From Adiantum capillus-veneris (taxonomy: Eukaryota; Streptophyta; Polypodiopsida; Polypodiales; Pteridaceae), in NCBI GenBank assembly GCA_014529385.2, contig CM043943.1, forward strand, positions 158,862,247-158,926,246: a DNA stretch of 64,000 nucleotides. The letters are read 5' to 3'. The position numbers and the translations under genes are program-made. Of this stretch, positions 10,963 to 22,617 are shown piece after piece. Under the pieces are notes generated by a model, which saw only the letters and a program-made list of their open reading frames with translations, was not told where the DNA came from and searched no databases. Each line of letters opens with the position of its first letter. The first letter of the stretch is position 1.

Positions 10963-11172
10963 CTAGTTTTGGTCAAAGTTCTGCTGATTGAAGTTCCTCT
11001 GAATTGTAGGTGGTCTAGGTCTAAAATTTTTGAAATTTTGATTTAGGTTGAAGTTCCTAAGTTCATAATTGTCGACCAATCCTGTGAAGTTTGAATTGCT
11101 AAATGGAAAATCTCTAGATTGATGGTAAGGATTAAGACAAGTGTAACACAAATGATCTTGTCTGGCCTTCAT
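10963..11172 (-). pseudogene. Gag C-terminal region with degenerate zinc knuckle
   Basis: On the minus strand the segment CYTCLNPYHQSRDF has the first two Cys and the His of a CX2CX4HX4C knuckle, but the last Cys is replaced by Phe. Asn-rich sequence follows, as is common between gag and protease. It lies between the gag core at 11446-11871 and the protease at 10442-10702. Confidence 0.55.
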
Positions 11173-11445
11173 ACATGATAAGCCATCTCTTCTTTGTTGT
11201 GGATTTCCAGATCGTTGTTCCTCCTCGGAACGAGGCCTTTTGATTTCACAAACATGAGCAGGTTCTGGTTTCCTCTTTTCGCTATTGGATAACTCTAGTT
11301 CAATGGGTTTGTCTGCATCAAGGACATCTGCAAAATTGGTAAGACGAAGACTCTAAAGTCTCGTCATCCCTTAATACGAATCAAGCTACTTGACCTCTTG
11401 AGTCATCCCTGCTGGAGCATATTTGAGAAGGGTCAAGAAATATTG

Positions 11446-11871
11446 TTAGTATGATTTCAGATCTCTGGTTCCTTGAGTACAATCAAGAAACTCATTCATA
11501 TGGTCTGAATGATAAACTTTATTCTTATAATTTTTCCTGAGCTGGGTCTTAAGATAATCGCAAGTTGCTGCATTAGGATCAACATTGTTTTTTGTGCAAT
11601 GGTCTCTCCACCAATGCTTGGGTGTTTTCTCTAGTTTGAACTTAGCGATGATTGCTTTGTTTACTGCAGACAAATGAGCCAAATCAAAGTAGTCATCCAT
11701 GCACTCAATCCAATCTTCAAGAACTTTGCCTATATCTTTGCCTTCCCCCCCGCTAAATTCTCCACATTGAGACTTTTGAAGCATAGCATCGATGTCTCTT
11801 TCAATGATGGTGTGTTAAGGAGAAATAGGCTCATTTGTGTTAGCAGCAGCCATATTTTCTCTAGGAGACAT
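11446..11871 (-). pseudogene. Ty3/gypsy gag core
   Basis: An ATG is readable on the minus strand at 11871-11869, followed by an early in-frame stop. The frame 11784-11446 gives a gag core (ECMDDYFDLAHL, KHWWRDHC, FLDCTQGTRDLKSY). This matches the Retrotrans_gag type, with the W-W core and the downstream LxQGxxSV-like block. No 5' LTR or tRNA-Met-type primer site is evident upstream (to the right), so the element's 5' end seems lost. Confidence 0.7.
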
Positions 11872-11999
11872 GGTAACTTACTCCACCATATCAACCAAGG
11901 TCACACTTAGTATAATATTCTAATATGCTCGAAGTCCTTTACATCAAATAAAATAGACATTTGAAGATAAGATAAGAGAGAGAATAAGAGAAGGAATAA

Positions 12000-14720
12000 C
12001 GAATAAATTAATCCAATTTCTATATCACAAAACTTGGAGGTTTAAAAAAGTCTGCAAAGAGTCTTGAAAGTTTCTAATAAATCCTAATGGATTTGGCATA
12101 ATGCACCCTGTAATAGCCATTGTGACATCCTTCCACCAATGGAGCATAACTATCCCATTCTTTGAGTATATTGGATGGGTGATCTCAATAATCCTTTTTG
12201 ATCTTTGGTTGAAACATTTTCTCATTAGCGTGTGAATCATACCATAGTTGGGTAAGAGATTGATTAATTATAGGTACTCCCATTTCGCTGTGAACTATTG
12301 AATTCTTGTTCTGAAAGTAGCCTTCAAGTAAGCAGATTCCTTTGGAAACACATCCAGTGTGTCCCACCCATTGGAGCTGTGTATATTCACACAATCTGCT
12401 AGGAACTGGGTAGGTATTGTATAAAACTTTTACATGGTGAAGATTGTGGATTAGGGACTTCCCAAACAAGTCAAAGAAAAACTTCTAAGGTACCGAGCTA
12501 AAGGAATGTTGGTCATTAGTATGGCATTGACGTCCCCATACATTGAACATGACAATGTTGAAACATCCTATAGACATTACTAAGGGATGTATGTTTCTAG
12601 CTATCCATGTTTCCTTTGTCGGTCTCAAGGTAAGTCCATAAGCATTTATGTACTACACTTGGTTAGTGAAAATGGTCTCCTTTACCAACTTGGATTGTAT
12701 CCATTTGATACTCCCAATGGACAAGGGTTTATGTTCAGGTAGTCTAAACTCGAGGTTTCCTGCAACGTAAGGTACCAAGTTCGAAATGTATTAGGGACAA
12801 TATAATCCGTGGACAATAACCTTTTCTTCTCTTTCCCATCATGTGTGGTAGTGACAAGCCGTTGCACTTCCACTTTTGTTTGAAGATGCTCCTTCACCAT
12901 AAGGCGGGAGAGTATATCTGCCCATATTCCTCGAGGTAAGATGTTAGTCATCTATACACACACCCCCCATTACTCAAGTTAGTTAGAATGATAAAACCAA
13001 GATCCAAACTCAATTATTATAACCTCAAAACAATATGAGTCATATCAAAATCAAATTTTTATAACCATAGAAAACCAAAAAAGATACATAGTGTCTTTAG
13101 GAAGATACATGGATACGAAAGGGTCCTATGGACCAATTCATGGTTCCTACAACTTAGATTCTACCCCTATATTTGTTCACATCACAAGTTTCAAAGTTTA
13201 GAACTTCAACTTGTGCACTAAAATTCACGTCTTTCTTTTTGTACCATTCCTCTCCTGGTGATACATCCGTGGGTGCGGTATTCCATTGAAGTAGTTTACA
13301 TGAGCATGCCGTTCATTTACATCATCTATGTAGAAATATCTACTCGAGTTCACTGCCATTGGTTGCGCTTGGACAAAGTCACTAATTCATCTGGGCTTCT
13401 TGCAGTCATCAAAGGTAACAATGACATTGTGGGATTGTATTTGGGAATGGGTCCATAGACTCTATTGAACCAATCCTGGGGTACATAATAGGATCAATTG
13501 CTACCATTTGAATTCTTTCAAACTCTAATTATGACCTTCTCACATAAGCCATATCTTTGGTTTATCATGAGAGACTTCTTACTAAGAATGAGCTCTTGAC
13601 TCGGTATTTCCAAAAGCGAACACAAGTTAAGGTAAAGAACATATCCCTGTACTTTGACTTCACCTTCTTGGATCTTTTCCTTGACCCAAAGCTGTGGATC
13701 GGTCATAAGCCTATCAGGCACTTGTGTTCGATGTTTAGGTTGGGCTTCAACATACAACTCCCACACTACGTAAGTGTTCGAAACAAGGTAGTCTCTAGTT
13801 CCCTTTGAATCTCAAACCACTTCAATCCCCCAATGGATATTGAATCCGATTGCGTAATTAAAAAAGACCCTTCGTGCAAAATCACTTGGGAGTTCACTTA
13901 GACAATTAAGAAGATCCATCTAAAAACATGACAAGGAGAGAGAAGACTTAGTACACATGTGAACCAAAAATGAGTCCGTGCCTTTTTTATTCACCAGAAA
14001 TTGATTTTTATGATTTCATTACAATATTATGGATGTCTTGGAGCCAACTCGCTAAATATTCTTTTAAGTCTCATGACAGGGTATTCCCTTAGATCTCCCA
14101 TACTACAACGTGGTCTATAGTTTTCTTCTAGTTTTTCTTCCCTATGATAGCTACAAGAGCTTCAAACTTCTTAGAAACTCTAGCAATCCTTAACATTTGG
14201 GAGCGCATTGCCAAGTAGTAGAACATGTCTTCTAGGCATAACCACATCGTGAGTTGAAGTCGCATGAGGTTGGAAAACTAGTCTCTTGGACTATTGTCAA
14301 TGTAAATAAAGAATTGATGAAAGGGTTCTTAGTGATGGGTAAGGTAACTATGGTCAACACTCTTCCAACAAGTTGTGCTTTTTGGCATGCAGAAGACTTT
14401 GGTCCCAATTTATAAGTATAAGAGTTCCCTTTCATCTCTTGATAAGTGTGTTGCCATATTGTTGAACAATATGGCCAAAAATTCACTACCCTGGCTAAAG
14501 CATTCAGACGTCACTCTCAAAGCCATTTGTTACTACAAAACAAACATTCAAAGAAATTACAACGCCGTTGTTGTTGAGCACTTCAACCACTTCACCATAA
14601 TTCAAACCAAACACTTCCATTTAAGAAGACAAGTGAAGGAGGTACTACCAGCCAATGCCACGTATAGATGCATCATGAATACAATATCCTTTCCCAACCA
14701 GCATACATGAATGTGTGCAC
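12000..14720 (-). pseudogene. Unrecognised, decayed coding region
   Basis: Minus-strand frames in order read like parts of one protein. 14700-14640 includes GKGYCIHDASIRG. 13940-13518 includes DFARRVFFNYAIGFNIHWG and QVPDRLMTDPQLWVKEKIQ. 13480-13340 includes DWFNRVYGPIPKYNPTM. 12951-12682 includes PRGIWADILSRLMVKEHL. 12469-12025 includes FGKSLIHNLHHVKVLYN. Stops and frame changes separate the pieces. The composition is globular, with many aromatic residues and no zinc knuckle, protease or RT motif. I do not recognise the family. It may be a host gene relic or a product carried by a non-autonomous element; the neighbours on both sides are retrotransposon relics. Confidence 0.35.
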
Positions 14721-15162
14721 GATGCATAAATAACTGGACTAGTATCAGGCTTTAGGCTATCCCCATAACCTTAGCCATACATTCCGATACCAGATGAGAG
14801 ATACCCCTCCCTAGAGGTCTATGCACAAAATATAAAATTTACACCTTTATACAATTTTCAATATACATCAAAGTTGCAAAAGCGTTTGTATAAGGGAGGA
14901 GTTCTCAGCGCCCGAACAAGCATGGAGTATAGGCCATGAGCTGGACTGCATCCAGAGGTACCTAGCGGCTAGTGATGTCCCTTAATGGGTATTATGAATA
15001 AAAGCGTACTCAAGGAATATAACATTGTGGAGGGTGAATATATGTGTACGTTGCATTGCAGGAAGAGACAGAGAGAGAGAATATAGTAGAGGGTGAAATA
15101 GAGTGCAAAGAGACATGAGAGAATGACAACAAAGAATTTTTAAATGCCCATCTAAAGGAAAC
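14721..15162. other. No recognised gene
   Basis: I see a short GA-rich stretch near 15061-15080 and nothing protein-like. It separates the unrecognised relic from the copia fragment. Confidence 0.3.
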
Positions 15163-15480
15163 ATGCAACCATATATTTATGCAATGAAAGAATTTGGGTA
15201 TACCATAACATCAAAAGAATTTGACAAAATAACTAGTAGAGCATTGGACACTATTGTAAAGTATGTGGACAATAGATGCATTTTTCATGATCTTGCTTAT
15301 GTAATACTTTTTGTGGCATCAGGTACCTTGTCTCGTAGGCTGTACAAACTTAATTATTATGACAAGTATGTGGAAAACTTTGCAAATGCAATTATAGTTT
15401 CTAAAGCTGTTTTAGATGATGCTAAACTATAGTATGCCCCCTTTGTACATATGAAATTTTCTATTTTGATGCATTTGTAG
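15163..15480 (+). pseudogene. Ty1/copia segment upstream of the integrase domain
   Basis: A + strand frame open to 15432 precedes, in the correct order, the copia integrase that starts near 15484. The linking segment is interrupted by stops. By position it would be the protease/pre-integrase part, but no protease triad or HHCC zinc motif can be read, so only its position supports the call. Confidence 0.35.
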
Positions 15481-15483
15481 AAA

Positions 15484-15960
15484 TGTGATATGGTTGCCTT
15501 GTTACCCTCTTTGGAGGCACCATCTAAACAAGTTTGCAAAGGTTGTGTTTTGATAAAAATGCAACGTTCTAAGTTTTTGAAAGATGGTTTAGTGCGGGAT
15601 ACTTGCAAGTTGCATCTTATTCACATTGTTGTGTGTGGTCTGATGCACACTTGTTCTTTTAGTAACAGTTTGTACTTTGTGATTTTAATTCATGATTACT
15701 CAAGACATGCATGGGTATATCCTATTAAGGCTATTTCTGAAGTGTTTCTGCTTCAAATAGTTTTTTTTATTGACTAAAAATGGATCCAGTTGTATTCTCG
15801 ATACCTTTATTTTGATTTGAGGGGGGACTATATGTCAAAAGAATTTGATGCCTTTTTGGCTTGTCATGGGATAAAACACCAATGTACGTTGCCTTATATA
15901 CCTCAACAAAAGGGTGTTGCAAAAAAGGAAAAATAGGTCATTTATGGAGATGGCATAGTG
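15484..15960 (+). pseudogene. Ty1/copia integrase core, catalytic residues lost
   Basis: The frame at 15490-15777 contains the end of the zinc-binding part (PSKQVCKGCVLIKMQRSKF) and the start of the core (YFVILIHDYSRHAWVYPIKA). The first catalytic Asp, normally in HTDVCGP, is Val (IVVCGL). After a frame break the second block (LRGDYMSKEF) and third block (PQQKGVAKKEK) follow; the usual Glu of the third block is Lys. The copy is clearly dead but the family is unambiguous. Confidence 0.8.
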
Positions 15961-16010
15961 TATGGTCAACACCCAAGCTTTACCACATGATTTTTGGCTA
16001 GAGACTACCA

Positions 16011-16331
16011 ATGTGTATTGCTTACATACTTAATAAATGTCCCATCAAACCTTTGCCGTCTATGACTCCATATGAGTCATGGCATGATAATAAGTCGTCT
16101 ATTGGTTACTTGCGTGTTTTTGGTTGCTTGGCTTATGCTCGAGTGCCACAAAAACAATATAGAAAATTGAATGATAAGGTTATCAAATGCATCTTTGTTG
16201 GTTACATTGCTAAAAGCAAGGGTTACTTGTTGTCTCATCCGCAATCCAGATATATCTTGACTTCTGAAGATGTTGTTTTGTGGAACATGAAGTTTATCCC
16301 TTGTTGTCATGTACTAAAGAGACAAGTGTAA
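16011..16331 (+). pseudogene. Ty1/copia integrase C-terminal region
   Basis: The frame encodes the hallmark MTPYESWH...LRVFGCLAYARVP and the KCIFVGY block that follow the DDE core in copia polyproteins. It ends at 16329-16331. No RT follows in recognisable form, so the 3' half of this copy is missing. Confidence 0.8.
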
Positions 16332-17007
16332 ACTCACATGAAACTTTTGATACCTTGTTTCCTCCATATTTGGTCTATGCAGGTTTCAAGTGATTTCACA
16401 GATTAACCTATTTTTGATGCAACATATGTAGATGATGCACTTGATGAGGATATGGCTAAAAATGAGTAAGCTAGAGGTATGCCAAAAATGGATAGTGCCT
16501 ACTTTGTGTGATAGTAAATTGGATGCACCTTTTGTCTAATTGTACTTACTCGTGTTCTTGTCATGCTTCTTGTGCATTAGATTGTTATGATTTTGTTGCG
16601 TCAAGTATGTGTGATGAGGCATTAGGATATTTTGGATGTATTTTAGAGGGTCATATTGAAGAGAGAGAAAAGGAAGTTGTCCAATGAACAACAAGGCAAC
16701 CTAGCATAGAAAATAGTTGAAATAAATCAAGAAATAGGAAAAAACATTCAAAACGTGAAGAATCTAAAATTCTATGTGATGTAACATCTTGTTTTTACGG
16801 GGTTGGCGGTATCCACATGTGAACTTGCTGCAAAAGGACTTTGATAGCCGTAAAGGTACTAAAAGACACTTAGAAAAAGCTATCATACTCCCACCACAAT
16901 AAGGTTATTTAGGAAGCGTTCAAAATTGATCCTCCCTCCATTACAACTACGTTCTCTTTCTTCTTCGACGCAGATAGAGCCATGGATTCTCACCCCAGAA
17001 GCTCTAT
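16332..17007. other. No recognised gene
   Basis: Sequence after the copia fragment has many stops in all + frames. It may include decayed copia linker up to about 16780. Nothing else is recognisable. Confidence 0.3.
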
Positions 17008-17453
17008 GTGCAAAGGTTCTTGGATTCTCATGCAACCAAGGAGGAAAAGATCCTCTACATAAAATCTATTTCATTTTGCATGGAAAGCAGGCGTGCTAGA
17101 TTTCAAAGTGGAGGTCAACAAGAAGACTGTGAAGGAGGTTTTAGTTTAGCATGTCTAAACTCACTCTCATGTGATTGCAAATGGTGGAAATGTCTCAATG
17201 GTGCATCACTCACAATGCAAGTGTAAGTGCTTTCTTAGCCTTCTTTTTGTTGTCTTCCTTTTCTGGTCTCTTAGTTTTGGCTATTGCACTTACAAATGAC
17301 TATCCTTCTTCATACGAGCAATTAGAGCCAGTGGAGTGTATTGTAGGGCTCATATTTGCAATCCATGCTCACATTGGTGGTTTACAATATGCTAGGAGAT
17401 CTAGTAGGAGCCTTGCAAATGAGGGAATTTTCTTCTACAACCACTTCTACTAG
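17008..17453 (+). CDS. Unrecognised short open frames, one with a hydrophobic segment
   Basis: Two overlapping frames (17008-17226 and 17175-17453) are open. The second has a hydrophobic run (SAFLAFFLLSSFSGLLVLAIAL) long enough for one membrane segment, followed by a second mildly hydrophobic stretch. I do not recognise either. Neither has a convincing start context and the surroundings are transposon relics, so they may be chance. Confidence 0.2.
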
Positions 17454-17739
17454 CTCAACCAAAGAAATAAAAAAGGTACACTGGTTAAGGTCCCTCTAAC
17501 TACCAAATGGAACTCCGTGGATTGGCCAGTCTCGAACACAACAGTGTGACTGAAGGTATCCAAAGTAAGCTGTTTAGGGATGTGCAGAGGTCACCTTAAA
17601 ACTTTGTACCCAGCAAATTGGTGAGTATTTTTAATTTATGTTCTATTAGTTTATTTGTTGAGCTATTTCACACCTATCACATAAATGTCCCAAAGACTAT
17701 GCTAGTATGTAAATCTCTAGATTCTTCCTTCTGAGACAA

Positions 17740-18085
17740 TATTCTTGATGGAGGGTGGTATGTTAAAGAGGTGGAAGGAATATGGTGGCATATTTCACTT
17801 GACAATTTGGGTTCCAAGTACATGATTGGTACACAGTCACTTGTCATCTCCTTTTGGTACAAGTGCTCTCAGTTTTTTGCAAGCTGCTATGTGCCAATTG
17901 ATCAAGAGTCATCAGGCTTGGAGAACAATGTTGTCATGAATGTGGAGGTGGTGGACAAAGAGCTCAACCTTGTGATAGTGATCACACACTATCTCCGACA
18001 TGAAATAGTGGAGGAGACCCGGGGGGTGCACTATGTAATCATGTTAATATATAACATGAGTTCGAAAGGAATGCTAAAATTTTAA
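17740..18085 (+). CDS. Unrecognised open frame ending in a MITE-like element
   Basis: A frame open through 17771-18085 encodes a Trp/Val-rich, protein-like sequence (IWWHISLDNLGSKYMIG; VEVVDKELNLVIVITHYL). Its last codons run into the MITE-like element that begins at 18018, so the natural C-terminus, if this was a gene, was lost or replaced by that insertion. No family recognised. Confidence 0.25.
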
Positions 18086-18253
18086 GCAATTTAACAAAAA
18101 CACATTAATATAAGGGGTTTTTATATTCAATTTTGGAAAATTTTCTTAAAATAAGGGCTCATTTTATTCATTTAGATATGTTAAAAGAGGGCCATTTTTA
18201 ATACCCCGCAAATGCACGTTATATAGGGGGTACTGAATGGTGCACCCCCCGAG
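18018..18253. mobile_element. MITE-like element, copy 1 (14-bp TIRs)
   Basis: The left arm CCCGGGGGGTGCAC and the right arm GTGCACCCCCCGAG are reverse complements with one mismatch. The 236-bp interior is AT-rich and noncoding. A second copy lies at 37057-37293 with matching interior blocks (TAATCATGTTA near the left end, AATGCACGTTATATAGGGGG near the right end). Two copies sharing both ends make a transposable unit likely. The target duplication is not clear. Confidence 0.65.
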
Positions 18254-20009
18254 CATCAATCATGCCTTTGGCAAGATCAACTTCTACAATGGGTGCTATC
18301 CTTTCATTTGGACTCTCATCTCTTGTTTTCCTGACCATCTTCCAGAGTTCTTCTGGCCAATTTTCTTGACCTCTGGCATGTTAGGCGGTGTCTGCTCGAC
18401 TGAGTTATCTGTAGTGTTCTCAACTATTTGATTTGTTATGTCCTTTTGGCCTATGTCTGCTTGTTCCTTTTCTAGATGGTGTTCCAACTCCATTTCCTCG
18501 ACTCGTTCGCTTAGCTTTTTTCTTTTGCTTTTTTTGTTGTGACTGAATTTCAAGGTCTTTTCTTCGTACACTTATTTATTTTGTATCATCAAATTCTTTC
18601 AGGTTTGTAGATGGTTGGAGAACTATCCTCTCTTGGGTGGGGATTGCAGCAGGTGGAGGCTCCAGAAGAGTTTGAGGAGTCTCAAATCAACTTTTTTCAC
18701 ATTTTCAATCGTAGCTTTTCACATTCCACGTTACGATAAGTCAACCATTTATGTTCCATTGATTGCTAGTCTTCCTTTGTAAGCCTTTAGAATTGCTCCA
18801 ATGGCTCAAACTTATGTCGACTAGCATTGAACCTCCAGAACTCACTCCTTTTGGTATGGTTTCTTGTGGGTTTAGTTTTGTTTCATGTATTTACTCCATA
18901 TAACACTAGGCTCAGCTTTTTTTGATTTTTGTGTTTGCTCTCGAGCTTGGGACAAATCATCCGTAATAGCCTTTAGCTTTGTGGTACTTGGCTCTCACTC
19001 TATCTTGTGTGGTTTTTCTAATTGATTTTGCACTAATAGATTTGTGAGAGTCATTACCCTCTTTTTCATATATCATGTTTTGTTTTGCCTACAATCTTAT
19101 CATCACTTTCAATGGTATTTTCATTTCTGAATCTGATCCACTCAAAATTGGTAAAACTTCCACAATGTTCATTGTCACCTTTCCTTTTTTCTCTAGGTTT
19201 TGAGTACAGTCTGGGTATAAGTGTTAAATTTTGGATCCTCCAAATATTCCCCTCACTCTTCTTACCATGAGGAGTATTGACTACAACATTTGGTTGATTC
19301 TTGAGGAAATCTCTACCCCAATGATCACCACTGCACCTAAAACAAGGTCCCATAGGTCTCTTTTGTTTAGGTTGTTGTGCATATGGTCTTTGAGGATATG
19401 ACTTCAGTTTGGATTCACCTTGGTTATCTATAACATCAGAGTCCTTTGACTTAGGGTAAATCCCTTGCCTTGATTTAAGTTGCTCTCCAACGGCTCTAAG
19501 GTTGTAGAAAACGAGACAACACGTTCCTCGCCATAGGTTTCCATGGCCCTAGCTAGATAAGGTTCACTATGACAATATCATCCATGGTGTTCCTCCTCTT
19601 GAAACATCTATATTGGCACTAAAGAGTTCTTTTTAGGATACTGTTGTGGGTATACATACCTCATTACTACTTGATTATCTCTTGGTAGTGGTGGTTGATA
19701 GTCTATCTCTGGTCTTGGTCTTTCTGCTCCTGGTTGTAGGTTCACTGGTGCATATCTCGATGGTGGTGGTTGTGGTTGTATATTGAGTTAATACTGAGGG
19801 TTTTCTGGCATATTATAATGTTAAGGAAAGTTTTGTGGATGAGGCCCTTCCCTAATTTGTCCCCAATTATAATAGCATTCATGAGTGGCATGATTCATCC
19901 ACTTATTGTCAATGGCACACCACTTTTGCTTAGGATATGGTTATGACAGCATAGGGCATTGTGTTGTCAGATGATCTCCTCCACAGGTTAAGAATCACCT
20001 CAAAGTTGG
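18254..20009 (-). pseudogene. Gag-like polyprotein, C-terminal part (split by the Tat-type element)
   Basis: On the minus strand, coming from the insertion boundary at 20009, the order is as follows. First comes a zinc-knuckle remnant (TCGGDHLTTQC) near 19955-19990, lacking its first Cys. Then a second Cys/His cluster near 19870-19930 (WCAIDNKWMNHATHEC), a Pro/Gln-rich linker, another knuckle remnant at 19353-19310 (CFRCSGDHWGRDF, last Cys lost), and a Lys/Glu-rich tail at 18571-18296. Stops interrupt it. The N-terminal half of the same gag lies beyond the insertion at 27421-29434. No RT or integrase is found on the left, so this looks like a gag-only or truncated element. Confidence 0.5.
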
Positions 20010-20189
20010 TGTGAGCGGGATGGAAACACACAGAACGCCTCTATAATGACCCGACACACACTCTTGGGATGATACACACACACACACAATGGGGCACCAC
20101 TCGGATTACACAACCCACCTGGCCGAGACAGGAAACACACCTATGGAGTGAGAGGAGAGAGACTACCCACTTACCACTCCACACACAGA

Positions 20190-20226
<37 letters not shown>

Positions 20227-20910
20227 AAAAAAATCAGCTCAAAATAGGAGAATTTTTTATGTTTAGATACAATTGATCTTGGGCCAACACCAATGGGGCA
20301 AATAGCTCACACAATATGGGTAAAATATGCCAGATACAATCACAAATTGGAGCAGAAGCTTCGTTCACAGGAGAAACTTACACAACCAAAACAGCAGAAA
20401 AATAGTGAGGAATTTGGCAAAATGGATAGCACCATCACATCCGGAACGGCCCAAATCCCTAGTCTACAATGTCAAAGTGCTCAAATCCGACCTCGGATGA
20501 GCAGTTTACGGCTAAAACAGGCTCCAAAAACAACAAAAACACAGTTGCGGCTGTTCCTCCTCTTCTCTCCATGTTTTTTTTTGTCTTCTCTCAGTTTTTT
20601 CAATTCCCACACTTAGCTTTTCAGTTGGGAACCCTTGGCCTTTTAGTTGACCTCAAACGACCCCGAACAAACCAAAAAGTGGCCTGGCAGTGCATAGTTG
20701 TCACTCTGCTACATCCATCCGCACACCTGGCACTCAACTTTTTCCAATAATGCATCCCGCCACCACGTGAAGTGGACCCAAAAGATGGTCCTCATGATGA
20801 CCTTTATGCATAATTATCACAAGAAAACACCCACGTTGTGTCCGTACTTATTCACGTGCAAATATTCACCCCATTCAACCTCCTGACGCCACTAGATGCC
20901 ATCTGACGCT
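20010..20910 (-). mobile_element. 3' LTR of nested Tat-type Ty3/gypsy element
   Basis: About 900 bp match the block at 26517-27420 almost throughout, including the ends (TGTGAG...GGGATGGAAACACA on the left, GATGCCATCTGACGC on the right). Differences are scattered substitutions and different lengths of the CA microsatellites near 20070-20090 and 20170-20223. The element reads on the minus strand, so this left copy is the 3' LTR. I see no matching direct repeat at the outer flanks. Confidence 0.85.
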
Positions 20911-20976
20911 TACTTTTGACCCTTACTAGAGAATCATGAAGGCGCAAAACCAAGTCATGTTTCTTGATACCCTTAC

Positions 20977-21546
20977 TTAAGTGATTTTTTTTACTGCTAT
21001 AGCCTTTGCCTGTCTAGAGAGATAGTCCACTGCATTCAAAATATAGCTTTTGCCCCTGCTTGTGATAGGTAACGGGCCTATTGCATCAATTCTCCACTTT
21101 TCAAACACATCAAATGCCATAATGGTTTTTCGTAGCTTTGGCTTCAACACTCTCTTCCCAAATGCTTGACACCTATTGCAAGACCTACACCAATGGTGAA
21201 CGTCCTTGTGCAAACTAGGCCATACGTACCCCTCTTGCAAAATCTTATGCAAGGTGATCTTTAGAGCAAAATGTCCGCCACATGCACCTTCATGATTCTC
21301 TTCCAACACTCTATAAATCTCCTCCCTCCAAGGTACGCGTCTCAACACGAGATCAGCCCCTTTCATGTATAAGACATCACCAATCAATTTGTACCTGGAA
21401 GCTCTACGCACAAAACCACACTTCTTAGACTTCTGAATGTCCTTCGGAATGATTCCTGTTAGCAAAAACTCCTCTTCTTGAGCCAAACTTTCCCTGCCAT
21501 GATAAATAGGTAAATTGGTCCTCAACACAAATAGCTCCCCAATCAT
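20977..21546 (-). pseudogene. Tat-type integrase, truncated within the catalytic core
   Basis: The minus-strand frame encodes the HHCC zinc domain (HEGACGGHF ... CRSCNRCQAFG) and the first catalytic block (WRIDAIGPL). After the segment DYLSRQAKAIAV the frame closes, and only about 66 bases remain before the LTR. The second Asp and the Glu of the DDE triad, and the C-terminal domain, are missing. The truncation lies right beside the LTR, and no strong polypurine tract is seen there. The deletion therefore probably removed the end of integrase together with the 3' non-coding region. Confidence 0.85.
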
Positions 21547-21968
21547 GCTTTGAGCTGCTTCATGTGCCTCTCCATTTTTAGAGCACGTTCAATGTGTCTG
21601 ATGCTCCATGCTTCAAATTTTTTTAACAGGCCTTTAATTCTGAAATACATTTCCTTCAATGAGGTGTTCTTACTCTTCCACACACCCAGCACTTTCTTCA
21701 CAAGTAACAAGGCATCACCTTTTATGCTCAATCTTCTAATCCCATGCTTCAAACAAATGTGTAATCCGGATTCCAAGGTAGCATATTTAGCCTCATTGTT
21801 ACTATGTGCATCCAATTTGAACCCTCTCTTGCATACTAGCTTCCCCTCTGGATCATAAATTGCTATACCCGCTGAAGCTGCATCATGGCTCTTTCTGTAT
21901 GAGCCATCAAAGGACAACACATGTGCATTGCTGATTTGTGGCACTTCCTCAACTACCTTTCTCACCAC
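21543..21968 (-). pseudogene. Archaeal-type RNase H (second RNase H of a Tat-lineage element)
   Basis: The minus-strand protein has the aRNH layout: SFDGSYRKS (first Asp), NNEAKYATLESGL (Glu), IKGDALLLVKKVLG (second Asp). The final block is HIERALKMERHMKQL, where active proteins have an Ala-Asp pair and this copy has Arg-His. The extra RNase H between gypsy RNase H and integrase is the defining feature of plant Tat/Ogre-like elements. Its frame overlaps the integrase frame by four bases, as expected for pieces of one polyprotein. It probably still folds, but the missing fourth acidic residue argues against activity. Confidence 0.8.
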
Positions 21969-22079
21969 TTATTCCTTAACAAGGAGGGGATTCTCCTTGT
22001 AAGTCAACAAATCAGCTAGGGTAGCTCTTGTACTATCTTCCACTAAAAAAGAGAACTCAAACTGTTGCAGCTCAATTAC

Positions 22080-22409
22080 TCATTGCTTGACCACATTTGA
22101 CATGTTAGTGCCATTAATTAACTGTGGCAAAAAGGCGTAACTCGTCAAGAAAACAAAAGGTCGTGGTAGTAAGTAATGAAGAAATCGTCGACAAGCAAAT
22201 ATTACACTCGCCATCACTAGCTCTACTTCCGAGAACTTTCTCTCTGCTACCAACTTCACTCGGCTTGCACAATACACTGGCTTCATATAATGGCTGCCCT
22301 TCCCCTTTTGCAATAGCATGGCTCCAATGGCATCATCCCCTACTGATGGATTTACATAAAACACTTGCTCCCAATCAGGAGCCTGCATGGCTGACAACCC
22401 CCCTAACAC
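22080..22409 (-). pseudogene. Ty3/gypsy-type RNase H, degenerate
   Basis: The minus-strand frame reads WEQVFYVNPSVGDDAIGAML, then KFSEVELVMASVIFACRRF, then PFVFLTSYAFLPQLI. It has the order of the gypsy RNase H, but the TDH motif that supplies a catalytic Asp is TSY. Loss of activity in this domain is commonly described for elements that carry a second RNase H. It lies between RT (22.6-23.2 kb) and the archaeal-type RNase H (21.5-22.0 kb). Confidence 0.75.
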
Positions 22410-22617
22410 CTATTTTACCTTTTGAAACACTTCTTCCCACTTGTCATCCCATCGCAATGGATCATGCTTTGCCACTTGTTGTAATGGATAAAGAAGTTGA
22501 GAAGAAAATGGAATAAACCGCGCCATGTACTTCACTTTGTGTATAAAAGTTTCCAATTGCTTCGTACTCGTAGGTGATGGAAGAAGAATAATATACTTAA
22601 CCTTGTCTGGATCAGCC

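Noticed and set aside
22124-22516. 130-codon + strand frame
   Set aside because: It lies antisense to the well-supported RNase H region of the Tat-type element.
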